Source of the DNA: VGRW01 sp031396695
GTDB taxonomy: Bacteria; Myxococcota_A; UBA9160; SZUA-336
Direction: 5' to 3'
DNA: 40,338 nucleotides
Assembly: GCA_031396695.1 (NCBI GenBank)
Contig: JANNLG010000260.1
Coordinates: 1-40,338 of the forward strand
How positions within the stretch are numbered: the first letter of the stretch is position 1; each line of letters opens with the position of its first letter. The notes beneath the pieces are model-generated. The model saw only the letters and a list, made by a program, of their open reading frames with translations, had not been told where the DNA came from and did no database searches. A program made the translations under genes and the position numbers. Below are positions 7,896 through 15,857 of this stretch, piece by piece.

Positions 7896-8872
7896 GCCGC
7901 GCCTACGACGAAGACGCGGACGGAGTCGAGGTGCGGCTCGAGCTGCGTGGCGCGTTCGAGAACGCCGACGAGCTCGCGCGACTGCGCCGCAACGCCTTCG
8001 ATTCCGTGGGCCGACCCTACGCGGGCGGAATCCTGTACGGCATGGGTCTCGCGCAGGGATTGCTCGACGGCCTGCGCGCGGCGCGGCGCTTCGGCGCAGC
8101 GCTCGGCGGCGCACCGCGAAACGCGGGGCCGGGCCTGCCGATTCTGTTCCCGGTCGCGCGCATTCGCGCCGATCGCGGCTTCTCCGGCGTGCTCGCGAGC
8201 TCGATCGAAGCTGCGCTGCACGCGCGCGATCTCGGGCCCGAGGCCGAGCCGGTCTGTCACGTGAGCGCAGGCTACTGCTCGGGCTGGTACTCGGCGCTGC
8301 TCGGCGAGTTCCTGCTCGTGCGCGAGCTGGCCTGCGTCGCGCACGGCGCGGACCAGTGCGAGTTCGAGGCGCGCCCCGCCGAAGCCTGGATCGCCTCGCG
8401 CGACGCGCACGCGGCCAGCCTGCTCGCCTATCTCGACTTCGACGCCATGCGCGAGGCCGCGCTCGCCAAGCTCGCCGACGACGTGGACGAGGCCGAGGGC
8501 TCGATGATGGGCGCCTTCGATCCGCTCTCGCCCGCCGTCCACGTCTGGGGCCCGGTGATGATCCTGCCCTACTCGGGCGCGACCGACTCGCTCGAGGCGG
8601 TGCAGACGATCCTCGGCGATCTCGGACCGGCCGCGCTGCGCGTGGTGGTGCTCGATCTGACGGGCGCGCGCATCGACGCACTGGAGCGCACCGGACTTCT
8701 GCGCCTGCTCGAAGTGCTCGAGGCGCACAAGCTCGAGACGATCCTGGTCGGTCTGCCCTGGCTCGACGCGCGGACACTCTTGCCGGCTCGGGCTGCGCTC
8801 TCGCTGCCGCTGCGCGCGGCCGACATCAGCGAGGGCATCAGCCTCGCGTTCCAGCTCGCGCGCTTCGTCTGA
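7892..8872 (+). CDS. V4R (4-vinyl reductase) + STAS domain protein
   Basis: A 326-residue protein. The middle part (about 100-165) shows the V4R/XylR-N small-molecule-binding signature: a CHVSAGYCSGWYSALLGEF segment, then ELACVAHGADQCEFEA. The C-terminal part (about 215-320) resembles a STAS domain: VWGPVMILPYSGATDSLEA, then VVVLDLTGARIDALERTG. There the usual Ser/Thr phosphosite appears as Thr in LDLTG. Such proteins may sense ligands in stressosome-like complexes. Overlap with the HD-GYP gene suggests a shared signalling role. Confidence 0.75.
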   Translation: MSRAYDEDADGVEVRLELRGAFENADELARLRRNAFDSVGRPYAGGILYGMGLAQGLLDGLRAARRFGAALGGAPRNAGPGLPILFPVARIRADRGFSGVLASSIEAALHARDLGPEAEPVCHVSAGYCSGWYSALLGEFLLVRELACVAHGADQCEFEARPAEAWIASRDAHAASLLAYLDFDAMREAALAKLADDVDEAEGSMMGAFDPLSPAVHVWGPVMILPYSGATDSLEAVQTILGDLGPAALRVVVLDLTGARIDALERTGLLRLLEVLEAHKLETILVGLPWLDARTLLPARAALSLPLRAADISEGISLAFQLARFV

Positions 8873-8887
8873 CGCGCGCGCGGAGGG

Positions 8888-8903
8888 CGGCACGCTCCGT
8901 GCA
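8888..8903 (+). promoter_or_regulatory. sigma-54 promoter of the DUF748 gene
   Basis: CGGCACGCTCCGTGCA has GG-N10-GC with an intact GGCACG. The predicted start of transcription near 8914 leaves a 19-nt leader with GAGGAG before the ATG at 8933. Confidence 0.75.
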
Positions 8904-8932
8904 GCCCTCGAAGATTCCACCGAGGAGTCGCG

Positions 8933-10015
8933 ATGCGGCCGTCCATTCGGCGGACTTGGCTCGCCATCGGCGTAGCCGTCGCTGTGCTTTGTAGCATTCG
9001 CGCGCTGTTGCCCGTGCTGGTCGAGCGGCGCGTGGTCGCCGCGCTGGCGCGCAACGAGCGCTTCGCGGGCAGCTTCGACGACGTCGACGTGTCGGTGCTG
9101 CGGCTCGCCTACTCGATCGAGGGCCTGCGGCTGGTGAAGCGAAACGGGCGCGTGCCGGTGCCGTTCATCACCGCGGAGCTCGTCGACTACTCGATCGATC
9201 GCGGCGCCCTGCTGCGCGGGAAGATCTCCGGTCAGATCGCGATCGCACGCTCGTCGCTGAACCTGGTCGATGGCCCGAGCGCGGAGGTCCGCCAGAGCCC
9301 GGCCGGCGTCGATTGGCGCATCACGATGCGCAAGCTGTTCCCGACCAACGTCAACCGCATCTCGGTCCGCGACGGCACGATCCACTTCCGGAACTTCCAC
9401 ACCGATCCCGAAGTCGACGTGTACATCGACGACGTCGTGATCGATGCCGCGAACGTCGCGACGCGCAGCGCGACCGCGCCGATCGGTGCGGTCGCGCTGC
9501 ACGGCCGCGGCGTGCCCATGAAATCCGGCTCGATCGAGGCGGACCTGACGCTGCTCCGAGACACGCGCGAACCGTCCTTCGATTGCACCGCCTCGATCGA
9601 GGGCGCGCAGATCGCGGAGTGGAACGCGCTGCTGCGCGCCTACTTCGGGCTCGACGTCGAGAGCGGGAGCGCACGCGTCGACGTGTCGCTGCGCGCGCGC
9701 GACGGCGTGCTGGTCGGCCACGTGACCCCGTCTGTTGCCAAATTGGTGATGATCGACTTCGCCAAGGAGCTCGCCGAACAGAGCGCGCTCACGTCCGTGG
9801 GCGAGAGCCTGATCGACTTCGGCGCGCTGCTGCTGAGCGACCGCGATCGCGATGTGATCGAGGCTCGGATTCCCGTCTCGGGGACGATCCGCAACCCGAA
9901 GTACGACGACTGGGCGAGCGTGCGCGAGCTGGTCTGGAAGGCCACCTTCGACGCGCTGAAGCCCGGCAGCGCGGTGAGGCGGCCACGCGGGGACGGAGAC
10001 TCGGGCTCGCGCTAG
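8933..10015 (+). CDS. DUF748 / AsmA-like envelope protein
   Basis: A 360-residue protein with an N-terminal membrane anchor (about 8-28), then a beta-rich periplasmic region with the DUF748 pattern: ERRVVAALARNERFAGSFDDVDVSVLRL is read as an anchor followed by a repeat unit, and RISVRDGTIHFRNFH is typical of AsmA/YhdP-like bridge proteins. Such proteins are thought to sit in the envelope and affect lipid or outer-membrane homeostasis. The start has GAGGAG upstream and a sigma-54 promoter 31 nt before it, which places it in the stress regulon. Confidence 0.75.
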   Translation: MRPSIRRTWLAIGVAVAVLCSIRALLPVLVERRVVAALARNERFAGSFDDVDVSVLRLAYSIEGLRLVKRNGRVPVPFITAELVDYSIDRGALLRGKISGQIAIARSSLNLVDGPSAEVRQSPAGVDWRITMRKLFPTNVNRISVRDGTIHFRNFHTDPEVDVYIDDVVIDAANVATRSATAPIGAVALHGRGVPMKSGSIEADLTLLRDTREPSFDCTASIEGAQIAEWNALLRAYFGLDVESGSARVDVSLRARDGVLVGHVTPSVAKLVMIDFAKELAEQSALTSVGESLIDFGALLLSDRDRDVIEARIPVSGTIRNPKYDDWASVRELVWKATFDALKPGSAVRRPRGDGDSGSR

Positions 10016-10045
10016 ACGTGTGCCGAGTCACATCGTGCTCTCAGG

Positions 10046-10066
10046 CTACACGGTAGTTTGTAGAGG
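10046..10066 (+). promoter_or_regulatory. upstream activator site of the small-RNA promoter
   Basis: TTTGTAGAGG begins at 10057. The first T of TTG is 67 nt from the promoter GG at 10125, the spacing seen for most other copies. Here it also forms a dyad, CTACA-N8-TGTAG (10046-10050 and 10059-10063). Confidence 0.6.
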
Positions 10067-10123
10067 GTACCTGGCGCATGACGCATTTCCGCGCAGCCAT
10101 ACGCGCCGCGCACGCAGCACCCG

Positions 10124-10139
10124 TGGCACTCCACTTGCA
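10124..10139 (+). promoter_or_regulatory. perfect sigma-54 promoter with no downstream gene
   Basis: TGGCACTCCACTTGCA matches the sigma-54 consensus TGGCAC-N5-TTGCA at every defined base. It points right, into a gap that ends at the convergent AI-2E gene, so no protein gene is served. The predicted transcription start is about 10150. Confidence 0.85.
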
Positions 10140-10149
10140 AAACCCCGGG

Positions 10150-10233
10150 CCTGACGTGCACGTGCCTCTCGACCCGAGGGGCAGAGGTGCTCCACCGAGC
10201 CGCCCCCCATTGCACGGTTTGGTGGAGCACCTC
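10150..10233 (+). ncRNA. candidate sigma-54-dependent small RNA (about 85 nt)
   Basis: It begins about 12 nt after the perfect sigma-54 element and consists almost wholly of two adjoining hairpins. The first is a 9-bp stem, TGCCTCTCG/CGAGGGGCA, with a 3-nt loop (10163-10183, one G-T pair). The second is a 13-bp perfect stem, GAGGTGCTCCACC/GGTGGAGCACCTC, with a 24-nt loop (10184-10233). The second loop carries a CCCCCC run that could pair with purine-rich ribosome sites. No convincing start codon with ribosome site lies in it. The second stem abuts the stop codon of the convergent AI-2E gene and may end transcription from both sides. The 3' end is an inference because no T-run follows. Confidence 0.6.
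10184..10233. repeat. palindromic element, copy A
   Basis: A 50-nt palindrome starting GAGGTGCTCCACCG and ending GCACCTC. A related 51-nt element lies at 39730-39780, starting GAGGTGCCCCACCG (13 of the first 14 bases shared) and ending GCACCTC. Both follow the stop codon of a gene, so they may be terminators or a small dispersed repeat family. Confidence 0.5.
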
Positions 10234-11932
10234 ACATCGGGTCGGGCGCTCGCTCTGCGGCCGAGAAGAGTTCACTCGCGCGCGTGATGCGACGCGCGCT
10301 CGCTTCCGGACCGGGCCGCTCGACCACGGGGCTCGAGTCCATCGCGCTCGCCCACGCGCCGATCAGGATCTCGGCCGAGCTGCCCGAAGCGTGCAGTCGC
10401 TTCGCGAGCTGGCGCGCGCGCAGGGCGGCGCTCGGTGTCAGCGCGGAGATGCAGATCAGCCGAACTCCGGATTCCAGCGCCTGAGCGACTCGCTCGCCGA
10501 CGAGCAGCTTCGCCGACAGCGACGTGGCCGCCACGCCGCGCGAGCTGAGCTCGCCCGCGAGCCAGTGGCTGGCGAGCTCGTCGTTCGCATCGAGCGCGGG
10601 GATGCACACGACGCGCGTTCGCCCCGGCGCGGGGACGTCGCCGCTGGCTCCCGCGGCAGCGCCCTCGCGCAGGCCATCGAGCAGCTCCCGGAAGGCGCCG
10701 CGCTTCTCCTCGGCCTGCATGTCGTCGAGCGTCCCACTCTCCGCGTCGCTCGCGAGCCGCTGCAAGGCCGGCAGGATGACCCGATCCGAGACCTCTGCGT
10801 GCGCAGAGCCCGTCGCGCCCTCGCGCAGGATCGCCTCGGCTTCGTCGAGGTCGTGTGCGAGCAAGCGCTGGTAGAAGCGCACACCGGGTTCGAGTGCGGG
10901 CTCATCGGACAGCAGGATCGCCAGGAACTCCAACCCGCGCACGTAGCGCCCGAGCACCACGAGACAGGCACTGAGCGGTGTAGCCAGCAAGAGACCCGGC
11001 ACACCCCAGAGCCAGGACCAGAACACCGCCGAGAACACGATCGCGAACGGTGACAGTCCGACGCTCGCGCCGTAAAACCTCGGCTCCAGCAGGTTGTTGC
11101 TGACGAGCTCGAGCACGACGAAGAGTCCCGTGCAGAGCAGCGCGGGGGTCCAGCCCTCGAAAGCACCCGCCGCGGTCGCGATCGGCAGCACCGCCGCGAG
11201 CCACGGACCGATGTACGGCACGAAGCGAAACAGCGCCGACACGGCGCCCCAGAGCAGCGCGCCGGGAATGCCGAGCAGCCACAGCCCTCCGAAAACCATC
11301 AACCCGTGCACGCCACACAGCAACGCCTGCGTGACCAGGAAGCGGCTGATGCGTCCTCCGACGTCGTCGAGCGCGCTGGTGGTGATGGTGAGATCGCGAT
11401 TGCCGACGAGCCGGATCACGCGGTCGCGAAGGTCCTCGCGCTGCAACAGCATGAAAACCGCGAGCACGGCCACGATCACACCGGTGCCCACGATGTCGGC
11501 GACGGGTGCCACCACGCCGGTGATCTTCTCGAGCAGCGGCGAGCGCTGTACCAGCTCGACCTTCGGCGCCGCGCGCTCCTGCTTCGCGCCGGGCGTGGGC
11601 TTGTCGAGCTCCGCGCCAAACTCGTTCATCGCGTCGGCCGCGCGCTCGACGGAGCCCAGCGGGCCGCGTAGCGCGGCGATCTTCTCGAGCAGATTCACGC
11701 GGTAGGTCGGCGCTTCGACGGCGAGCGCGGAGAGCTCGCGCGTCGCCATCCAGCCCACTCCGCCCGCGAACAGAGCGATCGCCAGGAACGCGGCTCCGAG
11801 CGCGAACGGACGGCCGAGTCCCAGCTGCTCGAGTCGCGCCGCCAGCGGAGCCAGCAGGAAGGCGAGCAACAGCGCCAGCGCGAGTGGGACCAGTAACGCC
11901 TGCCCCAGCGCGAGCGCCGCGGTCACCAGCAC
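10232..11932 (-). CDS. AI-2E family transporter with C-terminal Rossmann-like domain
   Basis: A 566-residue protein. The N-terminal 350 residues are a PerM/AI-2E-type membrane domain with about seven or eight hydrophobic spans and the family block FRFVPYIGPWLAAVLP. In place of a normal short tail it has about 200 soluble residues. One part, RTRVVCIPALDANDELASHW, then GVRLICISALTPSAALRARQL and AEILIGAWA, looks like a B12-binding-type Rossmann domain without an obvious cobalamin DxHxxG. The GTG at 11932 is the first usual start codon in frame; the first membrane span seems to extend further upstream, so the true start may be a rarer codon. It lies 88 nt after csbD on the same strand and is probably cotranscribed. 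Confidence 0.8.
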   Translation of the reverse strand: MLVTAALALGQALLVPLALALLLAFLLAPLAARLEQLGLGRPFALGAAFLAIALFAGGVGWMATRELSALAVEAPTYRVNLLEKIAALRGPLGSVERAADAMNEFGAELDKPTPGAKQERAAPKVELVQRSPLLEKITGVVAPVADIVGTGVIVAVLAVFMLLQREDLRDRVIRLVGNRDLTITTSALDDVGGRISRFLVTQALLCGVHGLMVFGGLWLLGIPGALLWGAVSALFRFVPYIGPWLAAVLPIATAAGAFEGWTPALLCTGLFVVLELVSNNLLEPRFYGASVGLSPFAIVFSAVFWSWLWGVPGLLLATPLSACLVVLGRYVRGLEFLAILLSDEPALEPGVRFYQRLLAHDLDEAEAILREGATGSAHAEVSDRVILPALQRLASDAESGTLDDMQAEEKRGAFRELLDGLREGAAAGASGDVPAPGRTRVVCIPALDANDELASHWLAGELSSRGVAATSLSAKLLVGERVAQALESGVRLICISALTPSAALRARQLAKRLHASGSSAEILIGAWASAMDSSPVVERPGPEASARRITRASELFSAAERAPDPM

Positions 11933-12020
11933 GACCGCCGCGACGACCGCAATCGGTGAGTCGCGCAGCGGACCCGCGCGCCGCCAGTCTACGGAAGCGA
12001 TCGCGCGCTCCCGACCGAGT

Positions 12021-12239
12021 TCATCCCAGGCTCTTGGCGGCTCGCTTCGCGCGCTTCGTCAGCGGCGGCTTACCGGGGGTTACCGCGTCGCGCACCGTGT
12101 CGACCACCTTGCTGACGGTCTCCTTCACGGTACCGACCGCCTTGTCGAGCTTGCCCTCGCGCTCGAGCTGTTTGTCGCCGATCAGAATGCCGGTCGCCTG
12201 CTTCACTTTGCCCTTGAGCTTGTCGCCCGTTCCAGCCAT
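12021..12239 (-). CDS. CsbD family stress protein
   Basis: A 72-residue hydrophilic, lysine-rich protein: DKLKGKVKQATGILIGDKQLEREGKLDKAVG is the CsbD signature region (here a KGKxKQ...TGD/L...EGK pattern). CsbD proteins are induced in general stress in many bacteria (sigma-B controlled in Bacillus); their molecular role is not settled. AAAAGGAG precedes the ATG. A sigma-54 promoter 28 nt upstream and an activator motif 67 nt further up show strong regulation. Confidence 0.92.
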   Translation of the reverse strand: MAGTGDKLKGKVKQATGILIGDKQLEREGKLDKAVGTVKETVSKVVDTVRDAVTPGKPPLTKRAKRAAKSLG

Positions 12240-12265
12240 GTGTTCGCTCCTTTTCCGACTCGTCG

Positions 12266-12281
12266 AGCAAGATCCGCGCCG
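12266..12281 (-). promoter_or_regulatory. sigma-54 promoter of csbD
   Basis: Minus-strand core CGGCGCGGATCTTGCT: GG-N10-GC with full TTGCT and a single A-to-G change in GGCACG. The predicted leader is 16 nt and includes the ribosome site. Confidence 0.8.
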
Positions 12282-12338
12282 CGCCCGCACGCTCGCACGA
12301 CGGCGCGCGAGCGTCGAATGGCAGGATGGGACGACCCG

Positions 12339-12348
12339 TTTCTACAGG
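12339..12348 (-). promoter_or_regulatory. upstream activator site for csbD
   Basis: Minus-strand CCTGTAGAAA begins 67 nt before the promoter GG. It overlaps the TAG stop of the preceding gene. It shares the core TGTAGAAA and a following GGGTCG with the site before the 24-residue membrane protein gene at 16033. Confidence 0.55.
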
Positions 12349-12689
12349 ACTCGCTCGGCGGGGTTCTGCGTTTGCAGCGGCAAAAGACGGAAGCCGTCGA
12401 CGTGAATGATGCGCAGGCCGCCCGCCAGTTCGACGGTCCCGAAGACAGTCACCCATTCGCCGATGTGCTTCAGCAGCTTTCGGCCGTCGCTGTCCGACGC
12501 GACGCGGAAGCGCCCGAGCTCGGGCGAGATGAGATCCAGCGTCTTCGGGACGCCGTGCATGTCTTCCTCGACGACCTCGATGCTGCCCGAGATCATCATG
12601 CGCTCGTCCGCGACGGGGCTCGCGCGCACGGGTCCCACGAGCGCAAGGCCGACCATCAAGGCGATGAGTGAGAGCGTGCGATGGGTCAT
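12342..12689 (-). CDS. small periplasmic OB-fold-like protein
   Basis: A 115-residue exported protein with signal peptide MTHRTLSLIALMVGLALVG...ASP. The mature part is a compact beta-rich domain (MISGSIEVVEED..., GRFRVASDSDGRKLLKHIGEWVTVFGTVE) that reads like a BOF/OB-fold, where GEWVTVFGTVE would be a strand pair. Function unknown. The sigma-54 promoter lies between the hybrid-kinase stop and this ATG with only 15 nt from the -12 C to the ATG, so a longer N-terminus beginning upstream of 12689 would precede its own promoter. Confidence 0.65.
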   Translation of the reverse strand: MTHRTLSLIALMVGLALVGPVRASPVADERMMISGSIEVVEEDMHGVPKTLDLISPELGRFRVASDSDGRKLLKHIGEWVTVFGTVELAGGLRIIHVDGFRLLPLQTQNPAERVL

Positions 12690-12702
12690 CCCCCATTTCC
12701 GG

Positions 12703-12718
12703 AGCACGCTCCGTGCCA
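12703..12718 (-). promoter_or_regulatory. sigma-54 promoter of the OB-fold-like gene (leaderless type)
   Basis: Minus-strand TGGCACGGAGCGTGCT: perfect -24 and GTGCT at -12. The -12 C is 15 nt from the ATG, predicting a leader of about 3 nt. Confidence 0.8.
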
Positions 12719-12719
12719 A

Positions 12720-15434
12720 TCAACCGGGCGGGACGCTCTTCACGGCCACCAGGATCTCCTCCACCTTCGCGAAGGCGGCGGGCTTGACCAGGTGATGGTC
12801 GAAACCTGCTTCTCGCGAACGCTGTCGATCGGCTTCCTGTCCGTATCCCGTCAGCGCGACCAACACGATGTTGCCGAGGCTCCCGACCTGCTCTCGCAAG
12901 CGCTTCGCGACTTCGAGGCCGCTCATGCCCGGCAGGCCAATGTCGAGCAGCACCACCTCGGGGCGAAACTCGAGAGCCGCGGCCAGCGCGCTCGGCCCGT
13001 CGTGGACCATGCGCGCCTGGTGACGTGCGAGTCGGAGCAGCAGGACCAAGCTCTCGGCGGCATCGACGTTGTCGTCCACCACCAGCACCCGACAGCTCTT
13101 CGCAATCGACGCAACGGCTGCGCCGTTAGCCTGCAACGTCTCCGACGGCCCGGCCATGACGGGCAGGCGGACGACGAACTCGCTGCCTACACCCAAGGCG
13201 CTCTGAACGTCGACTCGCCCGTCGTGCATCTCCACGAGGCTCTGCACCAGGCTCAAGCCGATTCCCATGCCGCCCTCCGACCGGTCGATCGATCGCTCGG
13301 CTTGGGAGAACAGATCGAAGATGCGCGGTAGCAGCTTGGGGGCGATGCCGACGCCGGAATCCCGCACGCTCAAGACGGCCTCGTCGCGGTCCTGCGCGAT
13401 CGCCAGCCAGATGCGTCCGTGGTCGGCCATGTACTTCGCGGCGTTCGTGAGCAGGTTCACGACGACTTGCTCGAGCCGTGAAGCATCGGCGAACAGCCAG
13501 ATGGACTCGGGCGCAAGCGAGATCTCGAGCGTGTGTCCGCGCTGTTGGATCAGCGGTCGCACCGTCTCCACGGCGTTCGCCACGACGTCGGCCAGCAGCA
13601 GGCGCTCCCGCTGCAGGTGGATCTTCCCTGTCGTGATGCGGGAGACCTCGAGCAAGTCGTCGACCAGGTGGGTGAGCTGACCGACCTGACGCTCGATGAT
13701 CGTGCGCGCCCGCTTCTGCACCTGGCCCTCGCCCGTCTGGCCGCGCAGCAGCTGCAGCGCGTTCAGGATCGGAGCGAGCGGGTTGCGGAGCTCGTGACCC
13801 AGCATGGCCAGGAATTCGTCCTTGCGCCGATCCTGGTCCGCCAGCACCGCCGCTTGCTCGAGCGTCTTCCGCTCCAAGCGACTGCGCTCGCTGATGTCTC
13901 GGATGTTGCACTGCGCGACGCGCGTTCCCTCCAGCGGGTAGATGTTGCTGACGAACTCGACCTCGACCTGTTCGCCGGACTTGGTCTCGAGCGGAAGGTG
14001 CTCGTAGCGGATGTAGCCGGTCTCTTGCAGCGTGCGATAGGCGACCTGACTGGCCTCCTTGTCCTCGAACACGCCGATCTCCCACAGCTCCTTGCCCACG
14101 AACTCGTCGAAGCCGTAGCCCAGCAGCTCCGACATGAACGGGTTGACGTCGATGATCTCGAGCGTGTCGGCGTCGAGGATGAGAATGCCGTCCTTGGCCG
14201 TCTGGAACAGCCGCCGATAGCGCAGCTCGGATTCCTCCAGCACCTGTTCGGCTCGCCTGCGATCGGTGATGTCGACGAGCACGTTCACTGCGCCACAGAC
14301 TCGTCCGAGCGCGTCGAAGAACGGGCTGCAATGGGCCAATAGGACGCGGCGGACGCCGTCCACGCCTTCGCACAGGAGCTCTTCGCCGATGTGCTCCACG
14401 CCGTCGCGCAGGGTCAGCGCCATCCAGGACTGCTCGTGACGCATCGGCGCGCCATCGGTAGCGTAGAGCCGGAGCGAGCCGCAAAAGCGGTCGTCGGGGT
14501 GGTTCAGCTTCGGCTCGCGACCCCACAGCGCCGACGCGCTCTGATTGAAGAACATGATCAGGCCGTCGGAATCGCAGGTGTAGGCCGCGGCCGGCAGCGT
14601 CTCGAGCAAGCGGCGGAAGCGGTCCTCCGACTCCTGGACCGAACGCAGCTGCGCACGGCGATCGCTGACGTCCTCGATCGCGAGCAGGATCAGCTCGGCT
14701 CGACCGATGCTCTCCGGAAACGGACGCGCGTTCAGGGCCATGATCCTGCGTCCGAGGTGAGGGAACTCGTGCTCGACTTCGAAGTTCTCGATCCTTCGGT
14801 GTTGTGGAAGCACATCCGCGAGCAGCGTCTGCAGCTTCGGAATCCGCCACTGCTGATCGCCCAGGTCGTACACGAAGCGACCGATCGTCTCCGCGGGCGT
14901 CACGCGGAAGTCCTGGAAGAACGAGCGATTCGCCCGCACGACGCGAAGCTCGGGATCGAGCACGAGGAACGGCTCGCGCAGCGTCTCGATGATGTCGTCC
15001 GCGTAGGCGAGCGCGTCCTGAAGGGCGCGCTCGCGGAGATCGCGCTCGGTCTTGTCGCGGAAGACCAACACCACACCCGCGACTTCGTCGAGCGCGTTGC
15101 GGATCGGCGCGGCGCTGTCTTCGATCGTGTGCTCGCTGCCGTCCCTGGCGATCAGCACGGAGTGATTCGCGAGACCGACGATCACGCCGTCGCGAAGTGC
15201 GCGAACCCCCGGGTTCTCGGACGGAGCGCGGCCGTCCTGGTTCACGACTCGAAACACGTCCTCGAGTGGAAGTCCGGATGCCGCCTTGGCCGACCAGCCG
15301 GTGAGCGACTCGGCGATCGGATTCAAGAACGTGATCCGACCTCGTTCGTCGGTCGTGATCACGGCATCGCCGATCGATTCCAAGGCGACGCGCCACCACT
15401 CGGGTCCGAGGGGGGACTTCGAATTCCTGGTCAT
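12720..15434 (-). CDS. hybrid sensor histidine kinase (four PAS, HisKA, HATPase, REC)
   Basis: A 904-residue cytoplasmic kinase with no membrane span. About four PAS domains (roughly 12-130, 140-260, 275-395 and 398-520) are followed by HisKA with the H-box FLAMLGHELRNPLAPI, HATPase with N-box NLLTNAAKYM and G-boxes DSGVGIAPKLLPRIFD and GGMGIGLSLV, and a C-terminal REC with phosphoacceptor Asp in VVLLDIGLPG and Lys in LVKPAAF. GGGAGA precedes the ATG. It follows the zinc-ribbon gene by 10 nt and so falls under the same sigma-54 promoter. The signal sensed is unknown; PAS domains often bind haem, flavin or small ligands. Confidence 0.92.
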   Translation of the reverse strand: MTRNSKSPLGPEWWRVALESIGDAVITTDERGRITFLNPIAESLTGWSAKAASGLPLEDVFRVVNQDGRAPSENPGVRALRDGVIVGLANHSVLIARDGSEHTIEDSAAPIRNALDEVAGVVLVFRDKTERDLRERALQDALAYADDIIETLREPFLVLDPELRVVRANRSFFQDFRVTPAETIGRFVYDLGDQQWRIPKLQTLLADVLPQHRRIENFEVEHEFPHLGRRIMALNARPFPESIGRAELILLAIEDVSDRRAQLRSVQESEDRFRRLLETLPAAAYTCDSDGLIMFFNQSASALWGREPKLNHPDDRFCGSLRLYATDGAPMRHEQSWMALTLRDGVEHIGEELLCEGVDGVRRVLLAHCSPFFDALGRVCGAVNVLVDITDRRRAEQVLEESELRYRRLFQTAKDGILILDADTLEIIDVNPFMSELLGYGFDEFVGKELWEIGVFEDKEASQVAYRTLQETGYIRYEHLPLETKSGEQVEVEFVSNIYPLEGTRVAQCNIRDISERSRLERKTLEQAAVLADQDRRKDEFLAMLGHELRNPLAPILNALQLLRGQTGEGQVQKRARTIIERQVGQLTHLVDDLLEVSRITTGKIHLQRERLLLADVVANAVETVRPLIQQRGHTLEISLAPESIWLFADASRLEQVVVNLLTNAAKYMADHGRIWLAIAQDRDEAVLSVRDSGVGIAPKLLPRIFDLFSQAERSIDRSEGGMGIGLSLVQSLVEMHDGRVDVQSALGVGSEFVVRLPVMAGPSETLQANGAAVASIAKSCRVLVVDDNVDAAESLVLLLRLARHQARMVHDGPSALAAALEFRPEVVLLDIGLPGMSGLEVAKRLREQVGSLGNIVLVALTGYGQEADRQRSREAGFDHHLVKPAAFAKVEEILVAVKSVPPG

Positions 15435-15444
15435 CGAGTCTCCC

Positions 15445-15708
15445 TCAGCTACAGCCGCGCAGCAGGTAGAGCACGATCAGGACGGGAATCGGAACGCCGA
15501 GCAGCCAAAGCACCGCCCAGCCCACCTTTCCGTCTTCGTTGCGGATCGCCGACAGGCCCCGATTCGGGTCGCGCGATTCGGCGCCGACCGCATCGCTTCG
15601 CGACTCGCTCTCGCAGCGCTCGCCACAGAACATCAACGAGCCCGCCATCACGCAGTCACCCCGGATGACCGCGCCGCAGCGGCTGCAGGCCATCTCCTCA
15701 CCCCGCAT
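15445..15708 (-). CDS. zinc-ribbon protein with C-terminal membrane anchor
   Basis: An 87-residue protein. The N-terminal part has two paired-cysteine knuckles (CSRC ... FCGERC), likely a zinc site. A charged linker follows, then one membrane span near the C-terminus (GWAVLWLLGVPIPVLIVLYLL). Function unknown. I chose the ATG at 15708 because GGGGGAG stands 6 nt before it; an ATG at 15693 has less room. It is the first gene of the operon with the hybrid kinase and could modulate it. Confidence 0.7.
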   Translation of the reverse strand: MRGEEMACSRCGAVIRGDCVMAGSLMFCGERCESESRSDAVGAESRDPNRGLSAIRNEDGKVGWAVLWLLGVPIPVLIVLYLLRGCS

Positions 15709-15747
15709 GGAGCTCTCCCCCTGGAATTTTCAGCAGTGCCCAGGGTG

Positions 15748-15763
15748 AGCAGGAAGCGTGCCG
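15748..15763 (-). promoter_or_regulatory. sigma-54 promoter of the zinc-ribbon/hybrid-kinase operon
   Basis: Minus-strand CGGCACGCTTCCTGCT: perfect GGCACG and GC, CTGCT at -12. The predicted leader is about 29 nt. Confidence 0.8.
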
Positions 15764-15820
15764 GAAGCCGCAGCCTTCTGGCGCTTTCGCGGCGCTTCGC
15801 CACGGCCGACTCGTGGACGA

Positions 15821-15830
15821 ATGTACAATC
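15821..15830 (-). promoter_or_regulatory. upstream activator site for the zinc-ribbon operon
   Basis: Minus-strand GATTGTACAT, with TTG starting 66 nt before the promoter GG. Confidence 0.55.
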
Positions 15831-15857
15831 GACCCAACCGAGTGGCCGCAGCGCGGG

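Noticed and set aside
10078..10287. A 69-codon open frame over the small-RNA region
   Set aside because: It starts upstream of the predicted transcription start, lacks a ribosome site, and the sequence is dominated by two perfect hairpins.
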